This document shows positions 10,201-17,805 of a stretch of 64,000 nt of DNA, in pieces. This DNA is from Oscillospiraceae bacterium (GTDB lineage: Bacteria; Bacillota; Clostridia; Oscillospirales; Oscillospiraceae). The stretch covers positions 45,079 through 109,078 of the forward strand of contig JAGAMC010000027.1 of assembly GCA_017624915.1 (NCBI GenBank). Reading direction: 5' to 3'. The position numbers and the translations under genes are program-made. Below the pieces are notes generated by a model. The model saw only the letters and a program-made list of their open reading frames with translations. It was not told the DNA's origin and made no database searches. Each line of letters begins with the position of its first letter. The first letter of the stretch is position 1.

Positions 10201-10790
10201 AGGCGGCCCAGGACACGCAGCCTCCGCAGGAGAAGAAGGCTGCCCCGCTGTACCGCCCCGATTTCGCGGCGGAAAAGCTGGGGCTCACCCCCGCCCAGCG
10301 GGGCACCGCCCTGCATCTGGTGATGCAGTATCTGGATTTTGCCAAGGGCGGCAGCGAGGAGGAGATCGCGGCGGAGATCCGCCGTCTGGTGGACGGTGAA
10401 TTCATCACCCCGCTGGAGGGCGAGGCCGCCGACCCCAAGCGCCTTGCGGCCTTTTTCCGGTCTGAGCTGGGTGTGCAGATGGCCCGGATGCAGCTGCACA
10501 GGGAGTTTAAATTCTCCGTGCTGGTGGATGCGCAGGATTATTACCCTCAAATCAGTGGGGAAAAGCTGCTGCTTCAGGGCGTGGTGGACTGCTGGTTTGA
10601 GACGGATGACGGCATCACCGTGGTGGACTTTAAGAGCGACCGGGTGAGCGAGCAGACCGTTATGCAGCGGGCTGCGGACTACGCCCCACAGCTGGAGGCC
10701 TATGCCCGGGCGCTGAGCGCCATGACGGGAAAACCCGTTACACGCCGGGTGCTCTGGTTTTTTGCCCTTGACCGGGCAGTCGAGGTGTAA
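7248..10790 (+). CDS. addA: ATP-dependent helicase/nuclease subunit A
   Basis: UvrD-like superfamily 1A helicase with a C-terminal RecB nuclease, partner of AddB in break resection. Helicase motifs in order: Walker A AAAGSGKT at residues 24-31, Walker B/motif II VDEFQDTNQ near 394, SIYRFRLADP, LSRNFRSRPQ, SIHRSKGLEAPVV and LRLLYVAMTRAKEKL; the nuclease motif ITVVDFKSDR is near residue 1123. The GTG at 7239 is in frame, but the GGAGG at 7235-7239 overlaps it and sits 8 bases before the ATG at 7248, so the latter is chosen (1180 residues). The pair addB...addA is split by the pyridoxamine kinase gene. Confidence 0.95.
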   Translation: MAFLLTDEQKRAVENRGGALLVSAAAGSGKTRVLVERLMDRVSRHGADIDRFLVITYTKAAAAELRGRIARELNERLAENPADGHLRKQTTLLYRAQISTIHAFCAGLLRENAAALDMDPDFRLCDEGEAAVLMSQALDRLMERRYEQLDPNSDFAHLVDTMSAGRDDSRLVQIVLDVFRRIQSHPDPDQWLTDQEKVWKLEGIDDVARTAWGAALMEQLRGQAAYSLDRLELALGLCGADPVLAANYAPSLEQSAQEVRALCRAQSWDQVCEALPVTFAPVGRKRGVEDVQTAERVKGLRTRAKAQLDKLAGWFEEDSAQLLHDLRKASPAVMGLLALVRDFDEEYRQEKRRRNVVDFSDLEHLAVRLLYDPRTGMQTDLARNCSLRFDEVMVDEFQDTNQVQNAIFRAVSDGGRDLFTVGDVKQSIYRFRLADPTIFLQRYQTFKLWDEAGEGEPRKLMLSRNFRSRPQVLEGVNDLFRDLMSRQFGEMDYTDDQALVPGADFPEEGDWRVELDVVDTGAEDDDPEEREDKNLLEARNAARRIRQLLDEGMPVGGRPLRADDVMILLRSPGPVLHHYIRALNEQNIPWSADTGEDFFSFTEVNVALSLLRIVDNPRQDVALISALRSPVYDFSADRLAQLRAQAKGDFFTAVTEAAQRGEEDCAAFLEELDELRFGASDRTCSQMVWHIYEQTNLLGLFSAMPEGDSRRSHLLTVYQLARQQEGAGCHTLFDFLLRLDRLRDSGQPISSGGAAREGGVRILSIHRSKGLEAPVVLVCGLARRFNRVDMYQPVLFHSELGIGPKYLDRERRIELNTVARRAVAQTLDSEMLAEELRLLYVAMTRAKEKLILSVAMPRLGQALAGLKEDLGIPPAPQALAGCSSMAQWVLLSVMSRRSGQELRELAGASEPAQTDYTYGWDVRVVDATAPVQRIRGNKTGEKERTGPDPELLRERFAWQYEHAEAADIPSKITATQLKGRTLDQEAAQDTQPPQEKKAAPLYRPDFAAEKLGLTPAQRGTALHLVMQYLDFAKGGSEEEIAAEIRRLVDGEFITPLEGEAADPKRLAAFFRSELGVQMARMQLHREFKFSVLVDAQDYYPQISGEKLLLQGVVDCWFETDDGITVVDFKSDRVSEQTVMQRAADYAPQLEAYARALSAMTGKPVTRRVLWFFALDRAVEV

Positions 10791-10841
10791 GAATACAGGG
10801 GGAAGAACCGAAAAATACTGAAAAAAATATCGCAAAACCCC

Positions 10842-10870
10842 TTGCAATTCAAAAAAAGGCGTGCTATACT
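10842..10870 (+). promoter_or_regulatory. Sigma-A promoter for rpmE
   Basis: TTGCAA (10842-10847), 17-base spacer, TATACT (10865-10870), about 50 bases before the rpmE start. Confidence 0.8.
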
Positions 10871-10920
10871 ATCACATGCGCTTTCCAGAAAACCCTTATA
10901 AATGAAAGAGGTGAACACAA

Positions 10921-11124
10921 ATGAAGGAAGGCATCCATCCCAACTACGAGCAGACCACCATTCGCTGCGCCTGCGGCAATGTGATCGAGACTGGCTCCAC
11001 TCAGAAGGACATCCGTGTCGAAGTTTGCTCCAAGTGTCACCCCTTCTACACCGGCAAGCAGAAGATGGTGGATACTGGCGGTCGTGTCAGCCGCTTCAAC
11101 AAGAAGTTCGGTCTGGACAAGTAA
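10921..11124 (+). CDS. rpmE: 50S ribosomal protein L31, zinc type
   Basis: A 67-residue large-subunit ribosomal protein. The zinc ligands are present: C16-A-C18 and C36-S-K-C39 followed by HPFYTGKQ, so this is the C+ (zinc-binding) type A form and not the zinc-free RpmE2 paralogue. It has its own promoter and a terminator directly downstream and therefore forms a single-gene unit. The AGAGGTG ribosome-binding site is 9 bases ahead of the ATG. Confidence 0.97.
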   Translation: MKEGIHPNYEQTTIRCACGNVIETGSTQKDIRVEVCSKCHPFYTGKQKMVDTGGRVSRFNKKFGLDK

Positions 11125-11136
11125 ATTCCGCATTCA

Positions 11137-11166
11137 AAAACCGCACCTTTTTGGTGCGGTTTTTTG
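11137..11166 (+). terminator. Intrinsic terminator after rpmE
   Basis: Stem AAAACCGCACC / GGTGCGGTTTT with a short T loop and a run of six T; the T-rich end lies directly before the next gene's leader. Confidence 0.9.
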
Positions 11167-11213
11167 TTTATTGGCATATAATAGCTTTATCTGAGAAAAC
11201 GGAGGGGACTTCC

Positions 11214-11711
11214 ATGGTCAAAACAGATCCCAAAACCTTGAAGGAAAATATATTTTCCCTGATCGGGGACGAGTGGATGCTCATCACCGCCGGCGGGGAG
11301 GTCGTGAACACCATGACCGCCAGCTGGGGCGGACTGGGTATCATGTGGGGCGAGCCCTGCGCCACCGTCTACATCCGCCCTCAGCGCTATACCAAGGAGT
11401 TTGTGGACCGGGAGGAGTACTTCACACTGTCCTTCTTCGCCCCCGAGTATAAAAAGCAGCTGTCCCTGTGCGGCAGCAAGTCCGGACGGGACGTGGACAA
11501 GGTGAGCGAATGCGGCTTTACCGTTGCCCGTACCTCGCAGGGGGCGCCTTATTTTGAGCAGGCCCGTCTGGTGCTGGTGTGCCGCAAGCTGTATGTTCAG
11601 GAGATGGACGGCGCGGCCATGCCCGCCGAGGTGCGGGAGAAGTGGTATCCCCAGCAGGACTACCACACCATGTATATCGGACAGATCGTGGAGGCCTATA
11701 CGCAAGAGTGA
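11214..11711 (+). CDS. Flavin reductase-like (FMN-binding) protein
   Basis: A 165-residue cytoplasmic protein that resembles the small flavin-reductase-like FMN-binding split-barrel family: the N-terminal strand pattern WMLITAG..NTMTASWGGLG, then IRPQRYTKEFVD and YFTLSFF are typical. A likely role is FMN-dependent reduction, substrate unknown. The ATG at 11214 is preceded by GGAGGGG; a longer frame reading from 10902 is an artefact running through rpmE. A TATAAT lies at 11177-11182 but has no convincing -35. The stop is 13 bases before hflX, so the two are probably co-transcribed. Confidence 0.82.
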   Translation: MVKTDPKTLKENIFSLIGDEWMLITAGGEVVNTMTASWGGLGIMWGEPCATVYIRPQRYTKEFVDREEYFTLSFFAPEYKKQLSLCGSKSGRDVDKVSECGFTVARTSQGAPYFEQARLVLVCRKLYVQEMDGAAMPAEVREKWYPQQDYHTMYIGQIVEAYTQE

Positions 11712-11724
11712 CCCGGAGGGACTT

Positions 11725-13011
11725 ATGACCGAGAACAATGCTGACAAGATCATCAACCGCGCGGTGCTGGTGGGCCTGAACGCCCACAGCCTGAACAACG
11801 ACGAAAATGCCACCGACAGCTCCATGGAGGAACTTGCCGCTCTGCTGGAGACGGCGGGGGGACAGTGTATGGGCACCGTCATGCAGTCCAAGGACAGCCC
11901 CGACCCCCGCACCTTTATCGGCGAGGGCAAGGTGGCAGAGGTGAAGGAGCTTGTGCAGGCTGTGGGGGCCAATATGGTCATCTTTGACAACAGCCTGTCG
12001 CCCTCTCAGCAACGTGTGCTGTGCGAGGATCTGGGCGTGTCCGTTCTGGACCGATCTGCCCTGATCCTGGACATTTTTGCCCAGCGGGCCCGGACCCGGG
12101 AGGGCCGCCTGCAGGTGGAACTTGCCCAGTACAAGTACCTGCTGCCCCGCCTGCTGGGCATGTGGACCCATCTGGAGCGGCAGGAGGGTGCCATCGGTAC
12201 CCGCGGCCCCGGCGAGACTCAGCTGGAGACCGACCGAAGACACATCCGCCGCAAGATCTCCAAGCTGGAGGAGGAGCTGCGGGACGTGCGCCGCATCCGG
12301 GGCGTACAACGGGAACGGCGCATGAAAAACGAAGTGCCTGTGGTGGCCATCGTGGGCTATACCAACGCGGGCAAGTCCACCCTGCTCAACAAGCTGACCG
12401 GGGCGGATATCCCCGCCAACAACCGCCTGTTCGACACCCTTGACACCACCACCCGCATGCTGGAGATCAGTGACACCTGCACCGTGCTCATTTCGGACAC
12501 CGTGGGCTTTATCTCCAAGCTGCCCCACCATCTGGTGGAGGCCTTCAAGGCCACGCTGGAGGAGCTGGAGTTTGCCGACCTGCTGCTGCATGTCATCGAC
12601 GCGTCCAACCCCGAGTGGCGGGATCAGGCGGCGGTGGTGGACAACCTGATCCGGGAACTGGGTGCGGAGCAGACCCCCCGGCTGGAAGTGTTCAATAAAT
12701 GCGACCGCTATGTGGGAGAGATCCGTCCCCATGGAGAGAACATGGTGTCTGTCTCTGCCAAAACCGGGGAGGGTGTCGACCGGCTGCTGGAGGCCATCGG
12801 AAAGCGGCTGGACAGCGGCGCCCGCCGGGTGACCATCCACCTGCCCTATGACAAGGGCGGCATCCTTGAGGCTTTGTACCGGGACGCCAAGGTGGAAAAG
12901 GTGGACTACTCGGACACCATCGACGTGGTGGCGGTGTGCAATCCCAGGACCATCGGGCAGCTTGGCCCACTGGTGGAGGGGTGGCAGCCCCATAAGGAGC
13001 CGTGGGAATAA
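11725..13011 (+). CDS. hflX: GTPase HflX
   Basis: Ribosome-associated GTPase that splits stalled or hibernating 70S ribosomes. The 428-residue product has the N-terminal HflX domain, a glycine-rich linker (GAIGTRGPGETQLETDRR) and a Ras-like G domain: G1 GYTNAGKST near residue 211, a DTTTR switch, G3 DTVGF, G4 NKCD and a late SAKTG. The ATG at 11725 follows GGAGGG by 4 bases; an upstream in-frame extension overlaps the preceding gene in another frame and is rejected. No terminator was seen before the convergent small gene at 13042. Confidence 0.95.
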   Translation: MTENNADKIINRAVLVGLNAHSLNNDENATDSSMEELAALLETAGGQCMGTVMQSKDSPDPRTFIGEGKVAEVKELVQAVGANMVIFDNSLSPSQQRVLCEDLGVSVLDRSALILDIFAQRARTREGRLQVELAQYKYLLPRLLGMWTHLERQEGAIGTRGPGETQLETDRRHIRRKISKLEEELRDVRRIRGVQRERRMKNEVPVVAIVGYTNAGKSTLLNKLTGADIPANNRLFDTLDTTTRMLEISDTCTVLISDTVGFISKLPHHLVEAFKATLEELEFADLLLHVIDASNPEWRDQAAVVDNLIRELGAEQTPRLEVFNKCDRYVGEIRPHGENMVSVSAKTGEGVDRLLEAIGKRLDSGARRVTIHLPYDKGGILEALYRDAKVEKVDYSDTIDVVAVCNPRTIGQLGPLVEGWQPHKEPWE

Positions 13012-13041
13012 AAGGGGCGGGGTGGCGGTCACAAGCACCAT

Positions 13042-13263
13042 TCAGATGTGTTCCCGGGACTGTGTGAGAATATGCAGGTCAAAGGCGTGCTGGGACAGAT
13101 AATCCAATACACGGGCAAAGGTCTGTTCCATCAACTCTTGGGGCAGGTCGGCCATAGCGGCGGAGCGCTGCTCCATACGCAGGGTCATGGCCTCCACTAA
13201 AATAACATCCTGAATGATGTCGTTGATGGTTTCGTAGAGTTCTGTCTCTCGATTGAAGTTCAT
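13042..13263 (-). CDS. Small hypothetical protein
   Basis: A 73-residue acidic, helix-rich product (many E, Q, L; pattern such as YETINDIIQDVILVEAMTLR) that I do not recognise. The ATG at 13263 is supported by a GAGGTGA site 5 bases upstream; a GTG further upstream is in frame but has no site. It lies alone on the minus strand, convergent with hflX and next to the hairpin-rich segment at 13317-13994. No signal peptide, membrane segment or cysteine motif is visible. It may be a small soluble protein of unknown role. Confidence 0.6.
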   Translation of the reverse strand: MNFNRETELYETINDIIQDVILVEAMTLRMEQRSAAMADLPQELMEQTFARVLDYLSQHAFDLHILTQSREHI

Positions 13264-13316
13264 GTTCGTCACCTCAGAATTGAATATAACACACAATTTT
13301 TAAAAGTGTTGATTTC

Positions 13317-13332
13317 ACTATCGAGCGATAGT
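13317..13332. repeat. Perfect inverted repeat ACTATCG-AG-CGATAGT
   Basis: Seven-base arms with a two-base centre, followed on the plus strand by a T run (13337-13342). It could be an operator for the divergent small gene or a weak terminator; nothing decides between these. Confidence 0.5.
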
Positions 13333-13367
13333 AGAATTTTTTAAAATGCTATCATGAAATAGGTGTT

Positions 13368-13397
13368 TTGACAATTGATAGCTTTCAGCTATATATT
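13368..13397 (+). promoter_or_regulatory. Strong promoter pointing into the repeat element
   Basis: TTGACA (13368-13373), 18-base spacer, TATATT (13392-13397). Transcription would begin about 15 bases before the left inverted repeat of the 13421-13975 segment, and the only downstream gene is yigZ more than 600 bases away. Confidence 0.6.
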
Positions 13398-13442
13398 TGG
13401 TGTGGTTCGGCGGGTAGGAGGGGGTGTTTCGCCCCCGGGCGA

Positions 13443-13470
13443 GGTACTTTTGTGGCGGCACAAAAGTACC
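13443..13470. repeat. 12-bp perfect hairpin with GCGG loop
   Basis: GGTACTTTTGTG and its exact reverse complement flank a 4-base GCGG loop. No T tract follows, so it is not a standard terminator. Confidence 0.85.
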
Positions 13471-13480
13471 CAAAAAGCCG

Positions 13481-13504
13481 CTTAGAAACCAAATGGTTTC
13501 TAAG
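13481..13504. repeat. 10-bp perfect hairpin with AAAT loop
   Basis: CTTAGAAACC / GGTTTCTAAG around AAAT, ten bases after the previous hairpin. The two together form a tandem stem pair inside the left end of the element. Confidence 0.85.
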
Positions 13505-13900
13505 AACTTCCTTTTCCAAAAGACCTGCTTGCTGAGTGCTTCCCATCCGGCGCCGGGTGACGACACATTCCGCATCCGCTTGCTGCCGCAGTTTTGCTGT
13601 CCCTGCCACATCCAGCCCCTGCTTCGGCGCGCCGGACTGCGGTGGTGCGCTGCGGGTTTTGAGCGGGGGAACGATAGCGGCACAGGGCAGGCGCCACATG
13701 GTGGATAGACCGGAAATCTTGTTTGATTGAGCGGGGCGGCAGCCTAATCGGCGCTTGCACAGTCCTGTTACGACAGCGCCGGACGTGAGGAAATCCCTTG
13801 GCTGACATTCCCCGTAAAAAACGGGGTCCGGGGTGCGGAGTGTAAGAGATGAGCGGCTAAGCCGCGAAATCTCGCCCACTCAAACCCCGGCGGCGTTTTG

Positions 13901-13928
13901 CCTACTTTGCCGACGTGGGCAAAGTAGG
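13901..13928. repeat. 11-bp perfect hairpin near right end of element
   Basis: CCTACTTTGCC / GGCAAAGTAGG around a 6-base loop. It mirrors in position the left-end hairpin pair. Confidence 0.85.
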
Positions 13929-13994
13929 TCGCCCCGCAGGGCGAAATCTTTTTGCACCGGGGGCGAAACAACCCCTATTGCGCCCCGCAGGGCG
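13929..13994. repeat. Two copies of a CGCCC-CGCA-GGGCGAA mini-hairpin
   Basis: The motif occurs at 13930-13945 and again at 13981-13996, each followed within a few bases by a TTTTTGC run. The copies straddle the right inverted repeat of the element. Confidence 0.75.
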
Positions 13995-14037
13995 AACTGT
14001 TTTTGCCCCATACAAATGAAGAGTAAGAGGTAATCCC

Positions 14038-14676
14038 ATGACCGAATATTACATTCCCACCAAGCGCAGCGAGGCCCGTCTGGTGGAAAAGCGCTCGGAA
14101 TTTATCGGCCGGGTCTGGCGGGTGGAGAGCGAGGAGCAGGCCCGGGCCTGCATCGAGGCCACCCGCAAAAAGGACTACGCCGCCAACCACCACTGCTGGT
14201 GCTATATCATCCGGGACGGCGCGGTGCGCTACTCCGACGACGGCGAGCCTCAGGGAACGGCAGGTCAGCCCATGCTCAACGTGTTCCAGCGGGAGGGCGT
14301 GGAAAATGTGTGCTGCGTGGTCACCCGCTATTTCGGCGGCATTCTGCTGGGTGCGGGTGGTCTGGTGCGCGCCTATACCCAGAGCGCCAAGGACGCGCTG
14401 GACGCGGCGGGCATCTCGGTGGTGCGCCGCTGGGTGGCCATGGAGCTGCCCTGTACCTATAACCAGTTCGAGACCATGCGCCGGGAGGTGGCCGCCTTTG
14501 ACGGCGTGGTGGAGAATGTGGACTACGGCGCGGACGTAGTGCTGTCCGTACTGCTGCCTGAGGAGCGGGCAGAGGAATTTACCGCCCGCATCGTGGACGT
14601 GACCGCCGGAACGGTGGAGCCGCTGGTGTCCGGCGAGCAGTTCAAAGATGTGCCATGGCGGGAGCCTGTGGGATAA
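14038..14676 (+). CDS. yigZ: YigZ/IMPACT family protein
   Basis: A 212-residue member of the UPF0029/IMPACT family, cytoplasmic and of poorly defined function (linked to translation control in eukaryotic homologues). Recognised by the N-terminal RLVEKRSEFIGRVWRV, the central RYSDDGEPQGTAGQPML and VVTRYFGGILLGAGGLVRAY, which are the family signature; the C-terminal ferredoxin-like DUF1949 follows. The ATG is preceded by AGAGGTAA. It stands as a single gene between the repeat element and its own terminator. Confidence 0.93.
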   Translation: MTEYYIPTKRSEARLVEKRSEFIGRVWRVESEEQARACIEATRKKDYAANHHCWCYIIRDGAVRYSDDGEPQGTAGQPMLNVFQREGVENVCCVVTRYFGGILLGAGGLVRAYTQSAKDALDAAGISVVRRWVAMELPCTYNQFETMRREVAAFDGVVENVDYGADVVLSVLLPEERAEEFTARIVDVTAGTVEPLVSGEQFKDVPWREPVG

Positions 14677-14695
14677 AAAGTGGATACAAACAGCC

Positions 14696-14722
14696 AAAAC
14701 GCCGGGTGTCCCGGCGTTTTTT
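14696..14722 (+). terminator. Intrinsic terminator after yigZ
   Basis: Perfect 11-bp stem AAAACGCCGGG / CCCGGCGTTTT with a TGT loop and further T residues. Confidence 0.92.
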
Positions 14723-14740
14723 CTTTCATATTTCCGAATG

Positions 14741-14769
14741 TTGCAAAACTGTAAACTTGCCGTTAAGAT
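14741..14769 (+). promoter_or_regulatory. Sigma-A promoter for the activase pair
   Basis: TTGCAA (14741-14746), 17-base spacer, TAAGAT (14764-14769), about 100 bases before the start at 14871. Confidence 0.65.
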
Positions 14770-14870
14770 GTCGTTAATTCGGTTGTATTCTCTCCTTTGT
14801 TTCGATAAGATTTACTGCAATGTAAAATAAAAATGGGCAAATTGCACCGTTGAGCAACTGGGGAGTTTTT

Positions 14871-17804
14871 ATGAGTTTTCGCATCGGGATCGATATCGGT
14901 TCCACCACAGTCAAGGTGGTGGTTCTGGATGACAATGACAAGCTGCTGTTTCGTTCCTACGAGCGCCACTATTCCAAGGCCCGGGAGCGGGCGGCCCAGA
15001 CTCTGCGCTGTGTGGGTGACATGCTGTGCGGCCAGCGGGTCAAGCTGGTGGTCACCGGGTCGGCCGGTCTGGGCGTGGCCCGAGCGGCGGGCCTTGACTT
15101 TGTGCAGGAGGTCTATGCCACTGCCGCCGCGGTGAACACCTATATCCCGGACACCGACGCCGTCATCGAATTGGGCGGCGAGGACGCCAAGATCATCTTC
15201 TTCGGCGGGGCGCTGGAGGAGCGCATGAACGGCTCCTGCGCCGGCGGAACGGGTGCATTCATCGACCAGATGGCTACACTGATGAACGTCACGGTGGATG
15301 AGCTGGACGCACTGTCTTTGAAGCACCAGAAGATATACCCCATTGCAAGCCGCTGCGGCGTGTTTGCCAAGAGCGATATCCAGCCCATCCTCAATCAGGG
15401 CGGGCGCAAGGAGGACGTTGCAGCGTCGATTTTTCAGGCGGTGGTGGACCAGACGGTGGCCGGACTGACACAGGGCCGTGAGCTGAAGGGCAAAATCGTG
15501 TTTCTGGGCGGACCTCTGCACTTTTTGATGGGGCTGCGCGCCCGTTTTGTGGAGACCCTTGGGCTGGATAGTGAGCACGCGGTATTCCCGGAGGACGGTG
15601 ACTGTTTTGCCGCCATGGGCGCGGCCTTATGCTCCGGTGACTATGCGAGCGTGGAGTTTGATGAGGCGCTGGAGCGGCTGGAGCGCAGCGTGGACAGCAC
15701 CTCTTTGCTGGATACCATGCCCGCCCTTTTTGAGAACGAGGCGCAGTACGAGCGGTTCCTTGCCCGACACAACGCAAGCCACCCCCCTCAGGCGGATGTG
15801 AGCACCTATTCCGGCCCGGCGTGGCTGGGCATCGACGCAGGCTCCACCACCACAAAAATGGCCCTCATCACCGGGGACGGCGGGCTGCTCTATACATACT
15901 ACCACTCCAATCAGGGCAATCCCGTCTCCATCGTGCTGGAACAGCTCAGGGAGATCTACCGCCTGTGCGGCAGCCGCATCGAGATAAAGGGCGCGGCAGT
16001 CACCGGCTACGGCGAAGACCTGATCAAAAACGCCTTCTCCTGCGATCTGGGGCTGGTGGAGACCGTGGCCCACTATAAAGCCGCCGCCCACTTCAATCCC
16101 GAGGTGGACTTCATCATCGACATCGGCGGACAGGATATGAAGTGCTTCAAGATCCGCAACGGCGCGGTGGACTCCATCATGCTCAACGAGGCCTGCTCCT
16201 CCGGCTGCGGCTCGTTTATCGAGACCTTTGCCCGGGCGCTGGGCTACTCCATCGCGGACTTTACCCGACTTGGTCTGTTCGCCCGCAATCCTGTCAATCT
16301 GGGCAGCCGGTGCACCGTGTTTATGAACTCCAGCGTCAAGCAGGCACAGAAGGACGGCGCCAGCGTGGAGGATATCTCCGCGGGCCTTTCTACCTCCATT
16401 GTGAAAAACGCGGTATATAAGGTCATCCGTGCCGCCAGCGCGGACGATCTGGGCAAGCATATCGTGGTGCAGGGGGGCACGTTCTACAACGACGCGGTGC
16501 TGCGCGCCTTTGAGCAGGAACTGGGCAGGGACGTCACCCGGCCCACCATCGCGGGCATCATGGGCGCTTTCGGCGCGGCCCTTGCCGCCCGGGATCTGGG
16601 ACTTGAAAAGAGCGCCCTGCTGGACGAGCAGGCGCTGGAGCGCTTTACCCACAGCGCAAAGCCAGTCACCTGCGGCCTGTGTACCAACCACTGCTCCCTC
16701 ACTGTCAACGCCTTTGACGGCGGACGCAGATTCGTTTCGGGCAACCGCTGCTCTCGTCCTCTGGGCGGAGAAAAGGCAGAGCAGCCGGATCTGATGAACT
16801 ATAAATACAAGAAGCTGCGGGCCATGCAGGGCAGGGGTGAGGGCAGCGGCATGCGGGGCCGCATCGGCATCCCCTTCGGCCTGAATATGTATGAAAATCT
16901 GCCCTTCTGGTATACCTTCTTTACGAAACTGGACTTTGAGGTGGTGCTGTCCCCGGACTCCTCCAGAAAGCTGTATCTGAAGGGACAGCGGACCATCCCC
17001 TCAGACACGGTGTGCTACCCGGCAAAGCTCCTTCACGGCCATGTGGAGGCGCTGGTGGAGCAGGGGGTGGATGCCATCTGGTATCCCTGTATGTCCTATA
17101 ATAACGACGAGGGCATCGGTGAGAACCACTACAACTGTCCCGTGGTGGCCTATTACCCGGAACTGCTGGCTGCCAACGTGCCGGCCCTGAAAAAGACAAA
17201 ATTCTTGGCCCCCTATGTGGGCCTGTGGCGGAAAAAGGACTTTAAAAAGCGCATTGCCGCACTGATGAAGGACGAGTTTGATGTTCCTCCCAAGCAGACG
17301 GCTGCCGCGGCGGATGCCGCCTACGCTGCCTATGAGGCGTACCTGACAGACGTGCGCATCACCGGTCAGCAGTACATTGACCATGCCCGCCGCAGCGGTC
17401 AGGGTATCATTGTGGTGTGCGGCCGTCCCTATCACATTGACCCGGAAATCAACCACGGCATCAACGATCTGATCACTTCCTTCGGCTTTGTGCTGGTGAC
17501 CGAGGACGCCCTGAGCCATCTGGAGGGCTATGCCCCCCGCAAGGTGCTCAACCAGTGGACCTTCCAGAGCCGTATGTACAACGCCGCCCGCTATGTCTGC
17601 ACCCAGCCCGACATGCAGGTGGTGCAGCTGGTCAGCTTTGGCTGCGGCACCGACGCCATTACCACCGACGAGATGCGCTCCATCCTGGAGCAGGGCGGCA
17701 AGCTTTACACCCAGCTCAAAATCGACGACATCAGCAATCTGGGTGCGGTGAAGATCCGCATCCGCAGCCTGATGGCGGCCATTCAGGCCAGAAAGGAGCA
17801 GTGA
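14871..17804 (+). CDS. Acyl-CoA dehydratase activase, tandem BadF/BcrA-type ATPase plus DUF2229
   Basis: A 977-residue protein with two successive ASKHA-type ATPase domains. The first starts IGIDIGSTTVKVV (residue 5), with GGEDAKIIFF and GSCAGGTGAF; the second starts LGIDAGSTTTKMAL (about 318), with IDIGGQDMKCF and ACSSGCGSF. Each has the cysteine pairs that, in 2-hydroxyacyl-CoA dehydratase activators, bridge a 4Fe-4S cluster between monomers. From about residue 600 a CGLCTNHC motif opens the DUF2229 region. Such proteins use ATP hydrolysis to inject low-potential electrons into a radical dehydratase. The ATG at 14871 follows GGGAG by 5 bases; an upstream TTG is in frame but less good. Partner gene follows after one base. 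Confidence 0.88.
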   Translation: MSFRIGIDIGSTTVKVVVLDDNDKLLFRSYERHYSKARERAAQTLRCVGDMLCGQRVKLVVTGSAGLGVARAAGLDFVQEVYATAAAVNTYIPDTDAVIELGGEDAKIIFFGGALEERMNGSCAGGTGAFIDQMATLMNVTVDELDALSLKHQKIYPIASRCGVFAKSDIQPILNQGGRKEDVAASIFQAVVDQTVAGLTQGRELKGKIVFLGGPLHFLMGLRARFVETLGLDSEHAVFPEDGDCFAAMGAALCSGDYASVEFDEALERLERSVDSTSLLDTMPALFENEAQYERFLARHNASHPPQADVSTYSGPAWLGIDAGSTTTKMALITGDGGLLYTYYHSNQGNPVSIVLEQLREIYRLCGSRIEIKGAAVTGYGEDLIKNAFSCDLGLVETVAHYKAAAHFNPEVDFIIDIGGQDMKCFKIRNGAVDSIMLNEACSSGCGSFIETFARALGYSIADFTRLGLFARNPVNLGSRCTVFMNSSVKQAQKDGASVEDISAGLSTSIVKNAVYKVIRAASADDLGKHIVVQGGTFYNDAVLRAFEQELGRDVTRPTIAGIMGAFGAALAARDLGLEKSALLDEQALERFTHSAKPVTCGLCTNHCSLTVNAFDGGRRFVSGNRCSRPLGGEKAEQPDLMNYKYKKLRAMQGRGEGSGMRGRIGIPFGLNMYENLPFWYTFFTKLDFEVVLSPDSSRKLYLKGQRTIPSDTVCYPAKLLHGHVEALVEQGVDAIWYPCMSYNNDEGIGENHYNCPVVAYYPELLAANVPALKKTKFLAPYVGLWRKKDFKKRIAALMKDEFDVPPKQTAAAADAAYAAYEAYLTDVRITGQQYIDHARRSGQGIIVVCGRPYHIDPEINHGINDLITSFGFVLVTEDALSHLEGYAPRKVLNQWTFQSRMYNAARYVCTQPDMQVVQLVSFGCGTDAITTDEMRSILEQGGKLYTQLKIDDISNLGAVKIRIRSLMAAIQARKEQ

Positions 17805-17805
17805 C

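Larger units (their letters stand above)
13421..13975. mobile_element. MITE-like element or structured non-coding segment
   Basis: About 555 bp without a convincing gene. Its ends are inverted copies: GGGGTGTTTCGCCCCCGG at 13421-13438 and, reversed, the same with one extra T at 13957-13975. Inside are perfect hairpins at 13443-13470, 13481-13504, 13810-13826 and 13901-13928 and a 7-bp pair at 13749-13755/13775-13781. Minus-strand frames of 164 and 102 codons cross it but lack ribosome-binding sites and have erratic composition. No target duplication is obvious and no transposase is encoded. I recall similar fragments annotated as hypothetical proteins in related gut Firmicutes but cannot verify this here. 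Confidence 0.5.

Noticed and set aside
13385-13879. A 164-codon minus-strand frame in the repeat element
   Set aside because: No Shine-Dalgarno, start inside stems, erratic amino-acid use; better explained as a frame through a structured repeat.
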